Shown: positions 11,006 to 23,700, numbered from the stretch's first letter. The stretch: DNA of 64,000 bases from Zea mays (GCF_902167145.1 NC_050101.1:132772990-132836989), one strand, 5' to 3'. Made by a program: numbers and translations. The notes: generated by a model from the letters alone, not told the origin.

Positions 11006-11020
11006 AATCCTACCCCCCTT
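11006..11020 (-). other. Polypurine tract of the Tekay-type element
   Basis: On the minus strand this reads AAGGGGGGTAGGATT and abuts the 3' LTR, the usual site for plus-strand cDNA priming. Confidence 0.8.
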
Positions 11021-11043
11021 AAAAATAATCTCGTCCTCGAGAT

Positions 11044-14000
11044 TTAAGAAGATCTAGGGAAAAGATGGGGGAAGTCTATGCGAAGCTCTTCTTCTCTTTC
11101 CCAAGTGTCTTCATCCTCTCCATGGTGACTCCATTGTACTTTGCACATCTTTATCACCTTATTTCTTGTAACTCGAGTCAAAGTGTCCAGAATCTTGATT
11201 GGATACTCAGCATAAGTTAGATCATCTTGAACACTGAGATCCTCCAGTGGTAGCTGCTCCTCAGGTACCCTGAGACATTTCTTCAGCTGAGATACATGGA
11301 ATACATCATGTACGTCTGACAGATGATCAGGTAATTCGAGTTGATATGCAACATCTCCCACTCGCTTTAAGATCAAGAAAGGTCCAATGAAGCGAGGGGA
11401 CAACTTTCCTTTAACTTTAAATCTCCTCATACCACGGATCGGTGACACCTTCAGATACACGTGATCACCCCTCCTTAAACTCCAGTAGTCTTCTCCTATT
11501 ATCAGCATAGCTCTTTTGCCTGGATTGTGCAATTCTTAAGTTTTCTCTTATCATTCGAACTCGTTCTTCTCCCTCTTGTATAAGTTCTGGCCCAAAGAAA
11601 TGTCTTTCTCCAGTTTGATCCCAATATAGAGGAGTCCTGCACTTTCTGCCATATAGAGCCTCAAACGGTGACATCTTCAAACTGGCTTGATAACTGTTAT
11701 TATAAGAGAACTCAGCATAGGGTAAGCTCTTCTCCCAACTGCCACCATGCTTGAGAGCACAAGCTCTTAACATATCTTCCAGCACTTGATTAGTCCTCTC
11801 TGTCTGTCCATCAGTCTGAGGATGGTAGGCTGAACTAAAATTCAACTTTGTATCCAAGCTCTCATGCAACTTCTTCCAAAACCGAGAAGTAAACTGTGAT
11901 CCTCGATTAGACACGATCTTCTTAGGCACTCCATGTAGACAAACTATCCGAGTCATATACAATTCTGCTAGCTTGGCTCCCGTGTAATTAGTCCTCACAG
12001 GTATGAAATGAGCCACCTTTGTCAATCTATCCACAATCACCCAAATAGAGTCATATCCTGCTGGAGTGCGGGGTAATCCAACAATAAAATCCATATCAAT
12101 TTCTTCCCATTTCCACTCAGGAATCTTCAATGGGTGCAATAATCCAGCGGGTCTTTGATGTTCGGCCTTAACTCTTTGACACACATCACACTTAGCCACA
12201 TGTGCGGCAACATCTCTTTTTAGTCCATATCACCAATACTTTTGCTTCAAATCCTGATACATCTTGGTACTACCAGGATGGATAGAATAATCCAAGTCAT
12301 GGGCCTCCTTCAATATGGTTTCACAAAGACTATCAGTACCAGGAATACAAATTCGATTTTTGAACCATAGCGTGCCCTGCTCATCCTCTGTGAAATTCGG
12401 GCCTCATCCGTCAGTAATCAGATCCTTAATCTCTTGAATTTTAGCATCACCAACCTGACCTTTACGAATCTCTTGCTCCAAGGTAGGTTCCAACTCGATG
12501 GTAACTCCTTCAGTGTGTGTAACAATTCCCAAGTTGAGTCTCTCAAAGTCTTTTGCTAATTCCTTGGGTAGCTGGACAACAAAAGCAGAGTGAACATGCT
12601 CCTTCCGACTCAAGGCATCTGCAACCCAATTTGCCTTGCCCGGGTGATAGTGAATCTCCAAATCATAATCCTTAATGAGCTCCAACCAACGACGTTGTCT
12701 AAGGTTGAGATTCTTCTGAGTGAATATATACTTCAAACTCTTATGATCCGTATACACTTGACACTTGGTTCCCATAATATAATGTCTCCAAATCTTAAGA
12801 GCATGCACAACTGCTGCCAGTTCTAAGTCTTGAGTGGGGTAGTTTAACTCATGTTTCCACAACTGATGAGACACGCAGGCAATCATGAGTCCTTCTTGCA
12901 TAAGTACACATCCAAAGCCTTGGCCACATGCATCACAATAAATGTCAAATCCCTTCTGTAGATCTGACATAACCAACATTGGTGGTGACAATAACCTCTC
13001 CTTTAATTGATTGAAGCTATCTTAACACTTCTCGTCCCACTTGAACTCTCTTCCCTTCTCTAGAAGCGAGACTGCGAGGTCATGGCTTAGCAATATTAGA
13101 AAATTCTTCAATAAATCTCCGATAATATCCTGCAAGTCCCAAGAAACTCTAAACCTCCGTAACTATAGTGGGTATGCTCCACGCCACTATCTCCTTGACT
13201 TTAGCAGGATCCACTGATATCCCTCCATTAAAAATGATATGTCCAAGGAATCACACCTCGTCAATCCAGAACTCGCATTTGCTATACTTGGCATGAAGTT
13301 GATTATCTCGTAGCTTCTGTAGCACCAATCTCAGATGTTCCTTGTGATCACTATCACTCTTGGAGTAAAAAAATATCGTCGATGAACACTACAACGAATC
13401 TATCCAGATTATGAACACCTTATTCTTTAGATCCATAAAATAGGCTGGTGCATTAGTTAGTCCAAATGGCGTAACTGTGAACTCATATAAACCATACCGG
13501 GTCGATAAAATTGTCTTGGGAATGTCCGATGGCCTAATCTTCATTTAATGGTATCTCGATCGGAGATCAATCTTCGAGAATACTCTAGCATCCCTCATCT
13601 GATCAAATAAATCTTCCATGCGGGGTAATGGATACTTGATCTTCACAGCGACATCATTAAGGGTCATATAATCCACGCACATCCGTTGCGATCCATCCTT
13701 CTTCTGCACAAATAACACCGGTGCTCCCCCAAGGTGAAGAACTCGGACGAATGTACCCCGCTTCTTGTAACTCAGTTAACTGCTTCTTAAGCTCCTTCAG
13801 TTCTTCTACAGCCATCCTATATGGTCGCTTAGAAATAGGAGCAGTTCCAGGTAAAAGATCAATCACAAACTCAACTTCCCTATCTGGTGGCATCCCTGGT
13901 AACTCCTCTGGAAAGACATCCGGAAAATCTCTAACCACACGGATGTTGTCACCAACAAACTTCCCATCTACTAAGAATGTCGCTAGTCTGGTGGCGGTAG

Positions 14001-14190
14001 TTACTGCTATTCCAACTTCAAATCTTTCTCATTTGGAACTGGTGAGTTCTATGGTTCCTTTAGCACAGTGCAAAACTGCCTTTGCCTTTCTTAACCATGA
14101 CATACCAAGGATTACGTCTATAGTGCTCTCTTCTAACACTATAGGGGTAGCCCATCTGGGTTGGAAACATAGGGTAAGAAAGGAAGAATT
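11044..14190 (-). pseudogene. Tekay-type pol remnant: protease end, RT, RNase H, integrase, chromodomain
   Basis: Segments read right to left. 14190-13940 holds the protease C-terminus (VILGMSWLRKAKAVLHCAKG). 13938-13657 holds the RT start ([12 protein letters not shown]). 13656-13000 holds RT, broken by several stops and shifts. 12991-12404 holds RNase H ([24 protein letters not shown]). 12400-11465 holds integrase (CDVCQRVKAEHQRP, DFIVGLPRT, YHPQTDGQTERTNQ). 11532-11044 holds the integrase C-terminus and a chromodomain (KVQWSHHGEDEDTWE). A frameshift lies between the integrase core and C-terminus near 11500, and a TGG-to-TGA stop near 12230. The chromodomain places it in the chromoviruses and is thought to steer integration toward marked chromatin. 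The set cannot make a working polyprotein. Confidence 0.88.
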
Positions 14191-14641
14191 GTAGACGAGG
14201 CGAGTAATTACGAATCATGTTACTTTGGGGGATTTATTAGCTAAGCAGTTTAATGGTTTATCTACCATAGCTAATTCAATACCTTATAGTGGTACATGCT
14301 AAGATGCCCAACTATAATGTTTCAATCAATCAAAGAAGCAAATCAAGCATTTATCATCAGAACAATCATCCAACATTTTTAAATATAGAAATAGTTTTAG
14401 TTTAGTTTTAGACCTCCTATCTCTTAAAAATGTCATAGGGGTAGGGATTCCAAGGTGTGAAATCCATCTTGTCTTAGAGTAGAAAAGGTAAGAATGATCA
14501 GAGTAGAGCAGTAGAAGGTGAGACAGGATCAAGATAAGAGTAGAAGGATTCAGAGTAAGGTAAGTATAGAAGAATTCAGAATAAGGTAAGTAGGTAAGGG
14601 TTTATCCATTTCTATCTAGGTTTCGTCCTACAGTCAACATT
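14191..14641 (-). other. Tekay-type leader and probable gag deletion junction
   Basis: An AT-rich untranslated leader downstream of the PBS (reading leftward). Gag should follow, but the sequence passes into protease-like coding sequence within about 450 bp. No gag motifs were found on either strand. Confidence 0.6.
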
Positions 14642-14654
14642 TCCTCTGATACCA
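14642..14654 (-). other. Primer-binding site, initiator tRNA-Met type
   Basis: On the minus strand TGGTATCAGAGGA, which matches the complement of the plant initiator tRNA-Met 3' end (TGGTATCAGAGC) except at its end. It is separated from the 5' LTR by 4 bases. Confidence 0.85.
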
Positions 14655-14658
14655 CTTC

Positions 14659-17600
14659 TGTCACACCCGACTTTAAGGAACAAAGCCAGGTGCATCTCAT
14701 ACATGCGCTAAGAAGACAACATATATAATAACAGAGTGTATAGAGATAAATGTCATAAAACATCAGAGTATTTATTACATAGCGGAAGACTTATTACAAA
14801 ATAAAAGAATAAACATAAAATGAACTAAGGATCGTCGGCGCCAATGTCAACTGAGAAACGCCACCTAGATCAGATCATACTCCTCGCCTTGTGGCTCCTC
14901 TTGAACCACCTGCTCTTCTCCTGTGGGGGGGTGTGAGACAGCAAGAGTGAGCTCACATACGTTCATCGCTCAACAAGTTGTGGGGAATAATGTGGCATAA
15001 ACTCACCAAAGGTGGGAGTTCATGAAGTGTAAGGCTGATCAATGAAATAAAGGCTGAAGCTGAGCATTGCTTTTATAAGTTGGCCAAACTTTTATTAGCA
15101 ATTACTAAGTGTAAGTAAATACCAAACCATAATAAATATAAATAAAAGTAATAATAAAAATAATCCCAGATGCAATGAAATGACAAATTGAGTTTAGGTT
15201 CCATAAATTAATCATGTGAGTGTCCGAGTCGCTCATGACCGTGAGCACGGCTAGTATACCAGTTTTACACTCTGCAGAGGTTGCGCATCTTTACCCACAA
15301 GTCGTGTTACCCATTTGCCACGGAGTTGATCAGACTCCATACACCTCTACCAAGGAAGCGAGGCAGGGTACCACTACGAGGCCTTTACAAAGTTCCACTA
15401 GCTTCAGACTACCCGCTACAGTTTATAGGAAGCTCCAATGCAGGGTTCTTGCCTGACCGCCATCGCAGCAAAATCAACCCAAGGACCTCCCTACACTGAC
15501 CACTCCCCTACTGCCCTTGCCCCTTTCGGGTAAGGTAGCCCTCCACTAGCTTTCCTAGTTAATCAGCCAAGGGCGTCCCATTATACTCTTGTGGTAGCAC
15601 TGTTTTCCCGGGTGGTTCTCCATGTTCCCATTAACATAATGATCTTATCATGAACATAAAATAATGAACAGATAATAGAAAGTGTAGTCATGAGTCATAA
15701 ATATATTTATACCCAAATCCACATAAAGCAATAGCATGTACTACCCAAAAATTTAGTAGTAAAACCAGTGGTGAAACAAGGTATAAAGATAGTCAAAATC
15801 TAGGGTATCCTATTGGGTCCCATCAAAATTAACCTATGCAGATCATTATGATTAATAAGAACATGAATGGGTAAAAAAGTGATCAAGGGCACAACTTGCC
15901 TTCAATGAGCTCCTGCTCAGCTACTTCTACTTGTTAAGCCTCAGATTCCACAGTGGCTTGTTCGTCTACTCGCATCAACACAATACATACATAGTATAGC
16001 ATAAATTAACATCACATCAAACATGTAAATAAAATATACAGTAATAAACTAGACATTAAAATGAGATCATAGGAACTGGAATCATTAAATTTGGAGTTAT
16101 AGATTTTAAGTTATGAATTTTCCAAGATTTTGTGTATTTAATACATGATTAAGTACTAGATAAATTTTAATGTGTTTTTCATGCCAAAACAGAGGCACAA
16201 TGGTTAGACAATAATATTATGAAATTTTAGGAACTGGAATGGACCAACTTGGAGTTCATATGAATTTTCTACAGATTAAACAAGTTCTAACATTTATTTA
16301 TGCACTAAAAATTAATTTCTGATATTAATTTCTGATTTTCAATGCTCTCTGGATTGGGCCTCAAATTCCAGAAAGCGCAGGGGCTATGGTACAAATAATT
16401 TTAAGACTCAGTGCACTGTTCTGTGGACCGCGGGTTCTATTTTGGAAAACGCAGGGGCTCATTTGTAAGACGCACAAGTCGAAGGGGTATCGGCCATAAT
16501 GAGCCGTTGGATCTAAATCAACGCTTAGGATTAGATCCTGACTTCAATGAATCAGCGCACCACGATAGCCGCGGGATCCTAGATCTACGGCTCAGACTCA
16601 ACGAAATCCATCCACCGCCCAAGCGTGATCTAACGGTTCACGCGCCGCGTCAAGATTTCCTCCCCCGATCACCGTCAGATCAGGAGCGTCCATAGTCTAT
16701 CTAACGGCTGATCACCTCTTCACACCACAATCCCACATCAGGGATCCAACGGTTCCTGGACTTCTTCCCCTCCTTGCTCCGAGCCGCAACGGCGCGCACA
16801 CCGGACACGACGGCGGCCACGCCGCAGGTCGATTCCATTGCGACCCCGAGCTCTAATCTCTAATCAAGCGAGCGCTACACAGTGAATGAACAAGGGCGAA
16901 CACGTTAAGTGCACATACCAATGACAGCGAATGTCAGGATGGGACGGCCATGGTGAAGGGCGGTATGGCGGTGGAGGACACATTCCGATGAAGAATCTCC
17001 AGGGCTCCGGTGGATTTCCCCGCGTCCGAGAAGGCCACGAGCACACCCCCGGGTCCCGGCGTGGCGCCTAGACAGTTCCCCAGCCCCAAATTGAGGCCAC
17101 AGAGTTTGCATCCCGCTAAACAATGGTGGCGGGCGTGGCTTCCGGAGCTTCGGTTTAGTGGATGAAGAAAAGATGTGGCGTCGGTTGGAGGGAGAAGGGG
17201 TTAAGAAGAAGCAAGGTCGATCGTTATTCATGCGCCCGAATTTCATGACGTCAAGCCATATGAACCAATCGTCCCAGCTCACGGCGGAGATCCAGGGAGT
17301 GGTTTGCAGCGGCCATTGTTTGCTGCAATTTCTGTGTTGACGGAGCTCCCGCATTCCGAGCCGCCATACCAGGGCAACAGCGGTTGAATCGGCTTGCCCG
17401 AGAACCCCAGTGGCGCGGTCCCAATTTCTGGACTTGGCCCGACGCGGTGGATCCGAAAAGCGGGGGAGGAAGAAGCTCCCGACATCCCGGGCCCGCACGC
17501 AAGTATTATCCACCCCGCGCATGCAAACCGGGAGGCTGGGGAGTGGGCCCCGCATGCCAGGAAGCCAGTGTGCCATGCTCCCAGCGCGCCGCAAGTTCCT

Positions 17601-18067
17601 GACCCCAGGGGCCCGCCTGGAGGTGAGATTGCAGGGAGGGCAGAAATGGGCTGCGCGGGTGTATTTGGGCCGCCAGGAGAGAATTGAGGCCTACTTGGCC
17701 GAAAATTGCTTTCTCTTTCTTTTTTTATTATTCTTTTCTTCTTCTACAAATTCAAAACTTCAACTCTAAAAGAAATTATTTTTGTGGCAAATTTATTAGT
17801 AAGTTTTATTTGTTACTTTATAGTATTTTTCTCCTTCTATTCTATTTATTCAAAGTAGGTATTAAATCCTCTATTTGAATGTTGGTTTATTTATGTCACC
17901 AAATGCACACACACAATAAATCCCAGCATGATGCATATTTTATTTAAGTGTCATTTGTTTTAATTACTTATTCTTATTTATAGTTATTCTCTTGTTATAA
18001 TGATTAGATGGCACACAAAATAAGGAGATCAACTATAGTTTCATTGTATACATTTTTGGGTATTACA
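14659..18067 (-). repeat. Tekay-type element, 5' LTR (right copy)
   Basis: Near-identical to 7589-11005 over its full length. About 20 of the roughly 27 single-base differences seen by eye are transitions. The G run near 14924 is six bases shorter than in the left LTR. Confidence 0.95.
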
Positions 18068-18072
18068 CTTGT
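18068..18072. repeat. Target-site duplication CTTGT, right copy
   Basis: Identical to 7584-7588. It falls inside the gag-protease frame of the host Tat element. Confidence 0.92.
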
Positions 18073-20633
18073 GGTCCTGGCATCTTCAATATCATGTACG
18101 TGTAATGCGGAATGGCCATGAAATTTGCCAATCCCGGCCTTCCGATGATGGCGTTGTACCCGCAGTCGAAGTTCGCCACTTCGAACCTCAGGAACTCGGT
18201 TCTGTAGTTATCCGGAGTTCCGAAGGTGACGGGCATGTAGATGTGGCCCAGCGGGTATTCTCCTTCAGTCGGCACGGTGCCGAAGAAAGGAGTGTCGGAC
18301 TCGTGGAGCTCTTTGAGGTGAACTCCCAAGCCTTGGAGTGTCCGAGGGAAGGTGACGTTGATGCTGCTCCCCCCATCCACCAACACCTTCTTCACCCTGC
18401 TCTCTCGGATCACCGGATCGACGAGGAGCGGGTATTTGCCTGGGTGGTCGAAGTTGAGCCATTGATCCGCCCGAGTGAAAGTGATCGGGTGCTCCGACCA
18501 CCGGTATGGGGCGGGAGGACCGGTGGTCGCCACCAATATCTGGCGATCGTTGAGCTTTTGTTGTCTTCTATTCTCCTGTGATCCGTGTCCGCCGAAGATG
18601 ACGTTGACCTCCCTGTCAACGCGCGGGAACGCTCCTCCTCCTCCCTCCTCCTGCTGCTGGGGTTGTCGTGGTTCTTCTGGCCCTCCCCTTGGCGGAGGAG
18701 GAGGTAGAGGTTGGAAGGGTCGGCCATGCCCGATGGAGTGTTTGAAGTCCCGGCAGTTCCGAAGAGTGTGGCGCATGTCCTTGTGGTATGAACACTGGGC
18801 GTCGAGGATGTCGTCCAGCGTGCGCTCGCCTCCGCAAGGTCCTCCTCGGGCCCGAGAGGTTGGTGGTCCGGCGGCGTGTACTTCTTCGCGAGGTCTCTTC
18901 TCCCAGCGTTTGTCGGGTTGCTGGTTCGCGTCGCGTCGTGGTGCTGCCGGTGCAGGCTTTGCTCCTCTGATGAGGTCCTGGGCTCGCTCGTCGGCGGTGA
19001 TGTAGAGGTCGGCTTCCCGGAACAGCTCCTCGGAGGTAGTCGGCGCCTTCTGTAATATGGCTCGGACGAAAGCCGAGTCGTTGGATCCTCTGTAGAAGTC
19101 CTCGATCACGGCCGCCTCCGTGACCTCAGGGATACGATTTCTCATGGTCTGGAACCTTTTGAGGTATGACCGGAGAGTTTCGTCCCCCCGGCGCTTGATG
19201 GATTTGAGGTCCCATGGTTGCGTCGGTTTGTCGGAGAGGGACTGAAAATTGGCTGTGAAGCGTCGACTGAAATCGCCCCAGTCGTCGATGCAGTGTCGGG
19301 GTAGATGTCGCAGCCATTGCAGCGCGTCTTGCCCGAGGACAATGGGTAAGTACACGGTCATCACGTCCTCGGACGCCCCGGCGGCCCGAGCAGCGGTGGT
19401 GTAGACGGCTAGCCAGCCCCCTGGATCCTGCTTAGGTTCATATTTATCGACATTGGATACCTTGAAGTTAGGGGGCCATTGGATGGCCCTAAGGCATGGA
19501 GTAAGAGCAGACACTCCACACGTGTCCTCCTGTCGTCGGGGATGATGTCTGTCCCGGGGAGGGGAGTAGTTGTTGTGGTTCCTCGACCGTCCCCAGGTAG
19601 TACCGCCAGTTGAGGCCGTTGCCGACTCAGTTCTGGTGGCCTGGCTCCGAGCTGGGATGCCATGATCCCTGTCGTACTCCTCCCGGCGGCGGATCTCGTT
19701 CTCGTGCCGTCGTTCACACGAAGCATTGATGGAGCTTCGCGCGTCCCGACGGCTGTTGATAGCGTGTCGTAGATCATTCGGCGGGTGAGCAAGCGGTAGA
19801 AGATGGTTGGCCACCTGAGTGAACAGTCGTCGATAGCCCTCGGCGTCAGGAGTCCGAGGGAGTCCATCAGCTATCCGAGCTAGTACTCCTCCAACTTCAC
19901 TCGGCGTGTTCATGGCTCGGGCGAAGTCGGGATTCAGGTTGTGCCCGAAGAATGGATTCTCCCGGCATTGCCTTGCATCTTGCTCGGCTTGTTCCTGAGC
20001 CCGGTGGCGATCACGCCGTCGGGAGTTCCTTCGTTCTCTGAAGACGCGTTCCTCCGGAGTTTCTCCTATCTCCGAGACCTCGTCCCGCGAAACAGGTTGC
20101 TCCGGATCCCGTTCTCCGGCCTCGTGGTGTCGCCGAATGTTTCGGCGTCGGTTTCTCCGTCGGCGGGATTCCCGCTGAGGTGGTTCTTCTCCGGGTGCGG
20201 TCGGCTCGTCGTCGGAGACGGGGGGCGACTCCACTCTCCCGATGAAGAGGACGTCGGGGTAGAATGGTACGGCGGTCGTGACGATCTTTTTTCCGTTCTC
20301 CTTTGAGGGTGGAGGAACAGAAAGAACAGCTTGCTTTCTCCCGGCTTCTTTTTTCCTTGCAACCTGTGTCCATTCTTTCGTCGGGGAAGTAGACAGTGGA
20401 GTTCTCCGGGTCAGCGGGCCCTCAGCCCCTGACTTTCTGAAGGCGATCTTTTTCCGGGAAGCTGGAGGTTGCGCTTCTCCGACATTTTCGAAGTTTGTTG
20501 GAGGAGACTTCTTTTTCGGCGGATCTGCAATGCGGCGTAGAGTTCCCTCTTCATCTGCTATGGATGAGATTGTTTCGAAGCAGAATACGGATCCGGGACG
20601 GAGGGTGATCTTGCTGTGGAAGGTGACGGCCAT
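18073..20633 (-). CDS. Tat element gag and protease (interrupted at its 3' end)
   Basis: An open frame of about 850 codons. It opens at an upstream GTG inside the LTR; the first ATG after the PBS, at 20633-20631 (MAVTFHSKI), is the better start. A basic, Arg-rich N-terminal half is followed by a capsid-like gag domain (DKYEPKQDPGGWL, LPRHCIDDWGDF, SYLKRFQTMRNRIPE), a Cys/His nucleocapsid-like motif (CSYHKDMRHTLRNC) and a retropepsin-like protease with the active-site motif LVDGGSSINV. The frame then runs MILKMPGPQ into the target duplication and continues in frame at 7583. Gag forms the virus-like particle and protease cleaves the polyprotein. No internal stop was found in this segment. Confidence 0.88.
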
Positions 20634-20658
20634 TGAGCTAGCTTGGATCGTCGACACA

Positions 20659-20677
20659 CCCCCTACCTGGCGCGCCA
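20659..20677 (-). other. Primer-binding site of the Tat element
   Basis: On the minus strand TGGCGCGCCAGGTAGGGGG, two bases inside the 5' LTR. The same sequence follows the Huck-like 5' LTR at 41319. The tRNA it pairs with was not determined. Confidence 0.8.
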
Positions 20678-20679
20678 GC

Positions 20680-21308
20680 TGTCGGTGTTTTGGGTCCGAC
20701 CGCACACCCGGGGTTGCCCCTCTAGGTGTTTTTAGGAGTAGGACGGTGTCGCCGACTGTAGCAAAATGGTTCGTGCCAGATGCACGAGGGACAATGGACA
20801 GTGTTTACAGGTTCGGGCCGCTTAGAGATGCGTAACACCCTACGTCCTGGTGAGTATGCTTTGTGTAATGGGTTACAAGGTAGCTCTCTAAAGTGAGAAC
20901 GTGGAGAGTTAAGGTGGGTGGCTGAGTAATGGGATCGATCGTTCTGAAGGGGTACCCCCTAGGCCTTATATATTCGACCGTGGGGCAATACATGTGGATA
21001 TGATAACAATGTGCACCTAAAAGATAGTGAATTGTTTGAGTCTATCTTCCTATAGTTCTGCCGACTTATCCTCGCCTGGTTCCGTTGCATGGGGCTCCAG
21101 CGCGGGAAAGCCGGATCTTTGTTGTGGTCGCTTGCTCAACGCTGTAGGGCCGTCCAGGCTTGCACCAATCCAGCCTTATGTCGATCTGCTTTACTGACTG
21201 TTCCTCCCCAGGCCCCTGAAGGAGTGACCTTACGATCCATTGGGCCCTTGGGCCTTTCGTGAGGTCTTTCATCCTTCTAGTGGACCCGGGGGATATCTGT
21301 CCCCCACA
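20680..21308 (-). repeat. Tat element 5' LTR (629 bp)
   Basis: In element orientation it begins TGTGGGGGACAGATATCCCC and ends in ACA next to the PBS. Its right edge abuts TGCTA (21309-21313), the expected 5-bp target duplication; the other copy would lie left of the window. Confidence 0.87.
20966..20973 (-). promoter_or_regulatory. Putative TATA box of the Tat element LTR
   Basis: TATATAAG on the minus strand, roughly mid-LTR, in the position expected for the U3 promoter. It would drive the gag-pol transcript leftward. Confidence 0.55.
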
Positions 21309-22389
21309 TGCTATGCTCTACCTAGTTTTGGGATTAATTCTATATATGAATTATGACCATGCTTTAACATTATTGCTGGATTATTTATTATTCATGATAA
21401 GATTATTGTGTTAATTGGAACATGAAGCGACCACCCGAGAAAACATTGCTATCGCAAGGGTGGAATGGAAACGCCCTTGGTCAAGTAATTAGAAAAGCTA
21501 GTATGAGTTAATCCTTTTTCTAAATGGGCAAGTGGGGTGTGGGGAGCTGCCGGTATAAGGAGGTTCTCAGGTCGATCTGTTTGTGATAGCTTTTCGAGTG
21601 AGGGATTCCTATATCGCTCCCTCCTGCCTGATTCCATAACGAGTTCTCTCTTGCTAGTGAAACTTTAGAAATGCCTCGTAGTGCTACCCTACCTCGTCTC
21701 CTCGGTAAATATGTATGAGTTTATAGACCCCTTGTCAAATGAGTAACACGACTTGTGGGTAAAGATACGCAACCTCTGCAGAGTGTAAAACTGGTATATT
21801 AGTCGTGCTCATGGTCATGAGCGGCTCGGACCCTCACATGAGTAACTTATGGAATTAAACATAATCTATCATTTGCATTGCATTTGGGATTTACTATTAA
21901 TTGTGATCTCTTATTTAATTGGGATGGTATACACTTATACTTATTAATTGCTAATAAAATTTTGACAACTTATTAAAAGCATTGCTTAGCCTTAACCACT
22001 TTTTTCTTGGTAAGCCTTACACTTCACATGAGCCTCCACTGTAAGTGAGCTCATGCACATTATTCCCCACAACTTGCTTAGCGAAACGTATGTGAGCTTA
22101 CCCTTGCTGTACTCACACCAGGTCAATAACATGTACCACTAGAGGAGTATGAAGGATGCTATGATGAGTTCAAAGAGGTTTAGGGCGTCGTCTCCTAGTC
22201 AACTATTGGCACCGAGGAGATAGTTATCTTAGTTCGATTTATTTATTATTAGCTATTTTATAATACATTCTCGTTATATAATAAAGTTTGTGACATTCGT
22301 CTCTATACATTGAGTTATTATATGTGTCGATCTCAATTTGGCGCACATATGAGACATGCCTGGGTTTGCCCTTAAATCCAGGTGTGACA
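21309..22389 (+). mobile_element. Tekay-type LTR fragment (3' part), plus orientation
   Basis: About 1.08 kb that aligns as the reverse complement of the outer third of the Tekay LTR at 7589. Shared landmarks include TTCATGATAAGAT, GGGTGGAATG and CTCTGCAGAGTGTAAAACTG. It ends GGTGTGACA, the reverse complement of the LTR start. No PBS follows, so it is a 3' LTR or solo LTR edge. Its left portion was displaced by the Tat element insertion at 21309. Confidence 0.8.
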
Positions 22390-22709
22390 TCGGTACACAA
22401 CACTTCCTCCCTGTACGTGTGGATACATCAGAGGTGCTGCATCTGGAGCACTAGGACAAACCGCGCGAGGACGTGAAGGACGTCGGTGACTGCACGACAT
22501 TGCTCGACGCGTTTGTTTACATCGAGACGACTTCCGCCGCCCTGCGTGTCTAGTGTTAATTCCATGACCTATAGGAGCAGTAGTTCTTGGTTTATGGGGT
22601 CGAAAATTTTGTTTTACGCTAGTGTAGCCTTCACATAATCCTACAGAGAGGTCTAGTACTCGTACCCATGCAGTCTATCAACTCGATAGTTCTGACACAC
22701 TAGCTACAA
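22390..22709. other. Unassigned intergenic sequence
   Basis: No ORF or repeat recognised. It could be a more degraded part of the Athila remnant to the right. Confidence 0.3.
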
Positions 22710-23700
22710 AGATGGTCAACCTTTTTTAAAAGTTAGATGAACCAACCAACATAGGAGGCGCAACCTGTCCAGGCCTTGGATGCCCGCATGATGTGTTAGG
22801 TTTGTGGGAATATGGGTTAGTTAGGGAGTAACTACTCTAAGGCGCGCTTGGAGGAGTAACACTTCACATACACTGTAGACAACTTTAACAACGGGTATCA
22901 TCCACAAGTCGATTGGAACTCGCACCCAACTTATCCTTCTCGGGCCTAAGTATGTTTTCTAGTTCACCGTAGTTTCCTAAGAACAACATGTTTCATCGAA
23001 AAGTTGTGAATGATAGCATTGGTAAGAAATTTCATGCTATAGACAAAATCTTAGAAAATATGTCTTTGCATATGGAAAGTTTAGCTAGTGCTATGAAAAG
23101 CTAGCGGAGTTAATAAAATTTTAGAAACTCATATAGCTTAGTTGGTTGCTGTTATGCCTGACTCTAATGTAGAAAAGCTTCTAGGTCAACCGAAGCCAAC
23201 CCTAATAGGAAGTTTAAATGATGTCACTACTAGGGTGGTAGGTCCACTTAGGACCCCTACATCCTAGTAGTTCAAAGAGGTAGTAGTAGAAGACACCCAT
23301 GCAAGAGGAGGGGGATACACAACCGCCACCGAGGGAGGAGACACCGAGGTCCTCGCCCCATGACTTCTATGACACTATGGTGCTCCCAATCTTTCAGCAA
23401 TAGAGGAAGGCTACCGAAGACGAATAATTTGGTAGGATTGTCGATGACAACCTAACAAGAAACCATTGTTGTCGCCGAAGGAGATTCACCTTACCAAAGA
23501 GTATAACACTACTATACTAAATAATTCTCCTTAGAAGGACCCGAATAGTTGCTCCAAGTTCACATACCATCCCATGCTTAATCAGGACCCAATATTTCGA
23601 CCCGACGATATGTGAACTTGGAGCAAGTTCAGTGTGATGTCTAAGGTGGTCTTTGGCAAGCTACCTCATGACACACGCGCTCCAAGTTTAAATTATAGTA
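22710..23700 (+). pseudogene. Athila-lineage gag-protease remnant (Ty3/gypsy)
   Basis: Heavily decayed coding sequence in shifting plus frames that matches Athila gag and protease by motif. NFNNGYHPQVDWN (22880 on) is like the gag C-terminus. KKFHAIDKILENMSLHMESL lies near 23020. GQPKP followed by DVTTR lies near 23190. SPHDFYDTMVLPIF starts at 23353. A protease-like SVMSKVVFGKL lies near 23630. Stops and frameshifts are frequent, and no LTR was identified. It is the only element remnant close upstream of the PAI gene. Confidence 0.7.

Larger units (their letters stand above)
7589..18067 (-). mobile_element. Complete Tekay-type chromovirus (Ty3/gypsy), gag-deleted
   Basis: A 10,479-bp LTR retrotransposon with a 5-bp target duplication, LTRs of 3417 bp (left) and 3409 bp (right), a PPT next to the left LTR and an initiator-Met-type PBS next to the right one, so it is oriented right to left. 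The internal region is only about 3.65 kb. It keeps the end of protease, RT, RNase H, integrase and a chromodomain, but no gag is seen between the leader (about 14300-14641) and protease. By eye the LTRs differ at about 27 single bases and three length changes (about 0.8 percent), implying recent insertion, about 0.3 Myr if 1.3e-8 substitutions per site per year applies. The internal ORFs are far more degraded than the LTRs. Confidence 0.93.
1..21308 (-). mobile_element. RIRE2-like Tat-lineage Ty3/gypsy retrotransposon (left LTR outside the window)
   Basis: A retrotransposon in minus orientation. Reading right to left it shows a 5' LTR (21308-20680), a primer-binding site, gag-protease, RT, RNase H, integrase and a 3' UTR with tandem repeats; the 3' LTR lies left of base 1. 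Two younger elements interrupt it, an RTE LINE (3270-6653) and a Tekay-type element (7589-18067). When both inserts and one copy of each target duplication are mentally removed, one gag-pol frame runs from 20633 to 756 with only two in-frame stops (7324-7326 and 2520-2522). The TGGCGCGCCA-type PBS and long 3' UTR fit the Tat lineage. The element sits inside an older Tekay-type LTR, whose remainder starts at 21309. The RIRE2-like name is from recognition, not a search. Confidence 0.85.

Noticed and set aside
20634..20705. Gag start at the upstream GTG (20705)
   Set aside because: That codon lies inside the LTR and PBS region; the ATG at 20633 is the first after the PBS.
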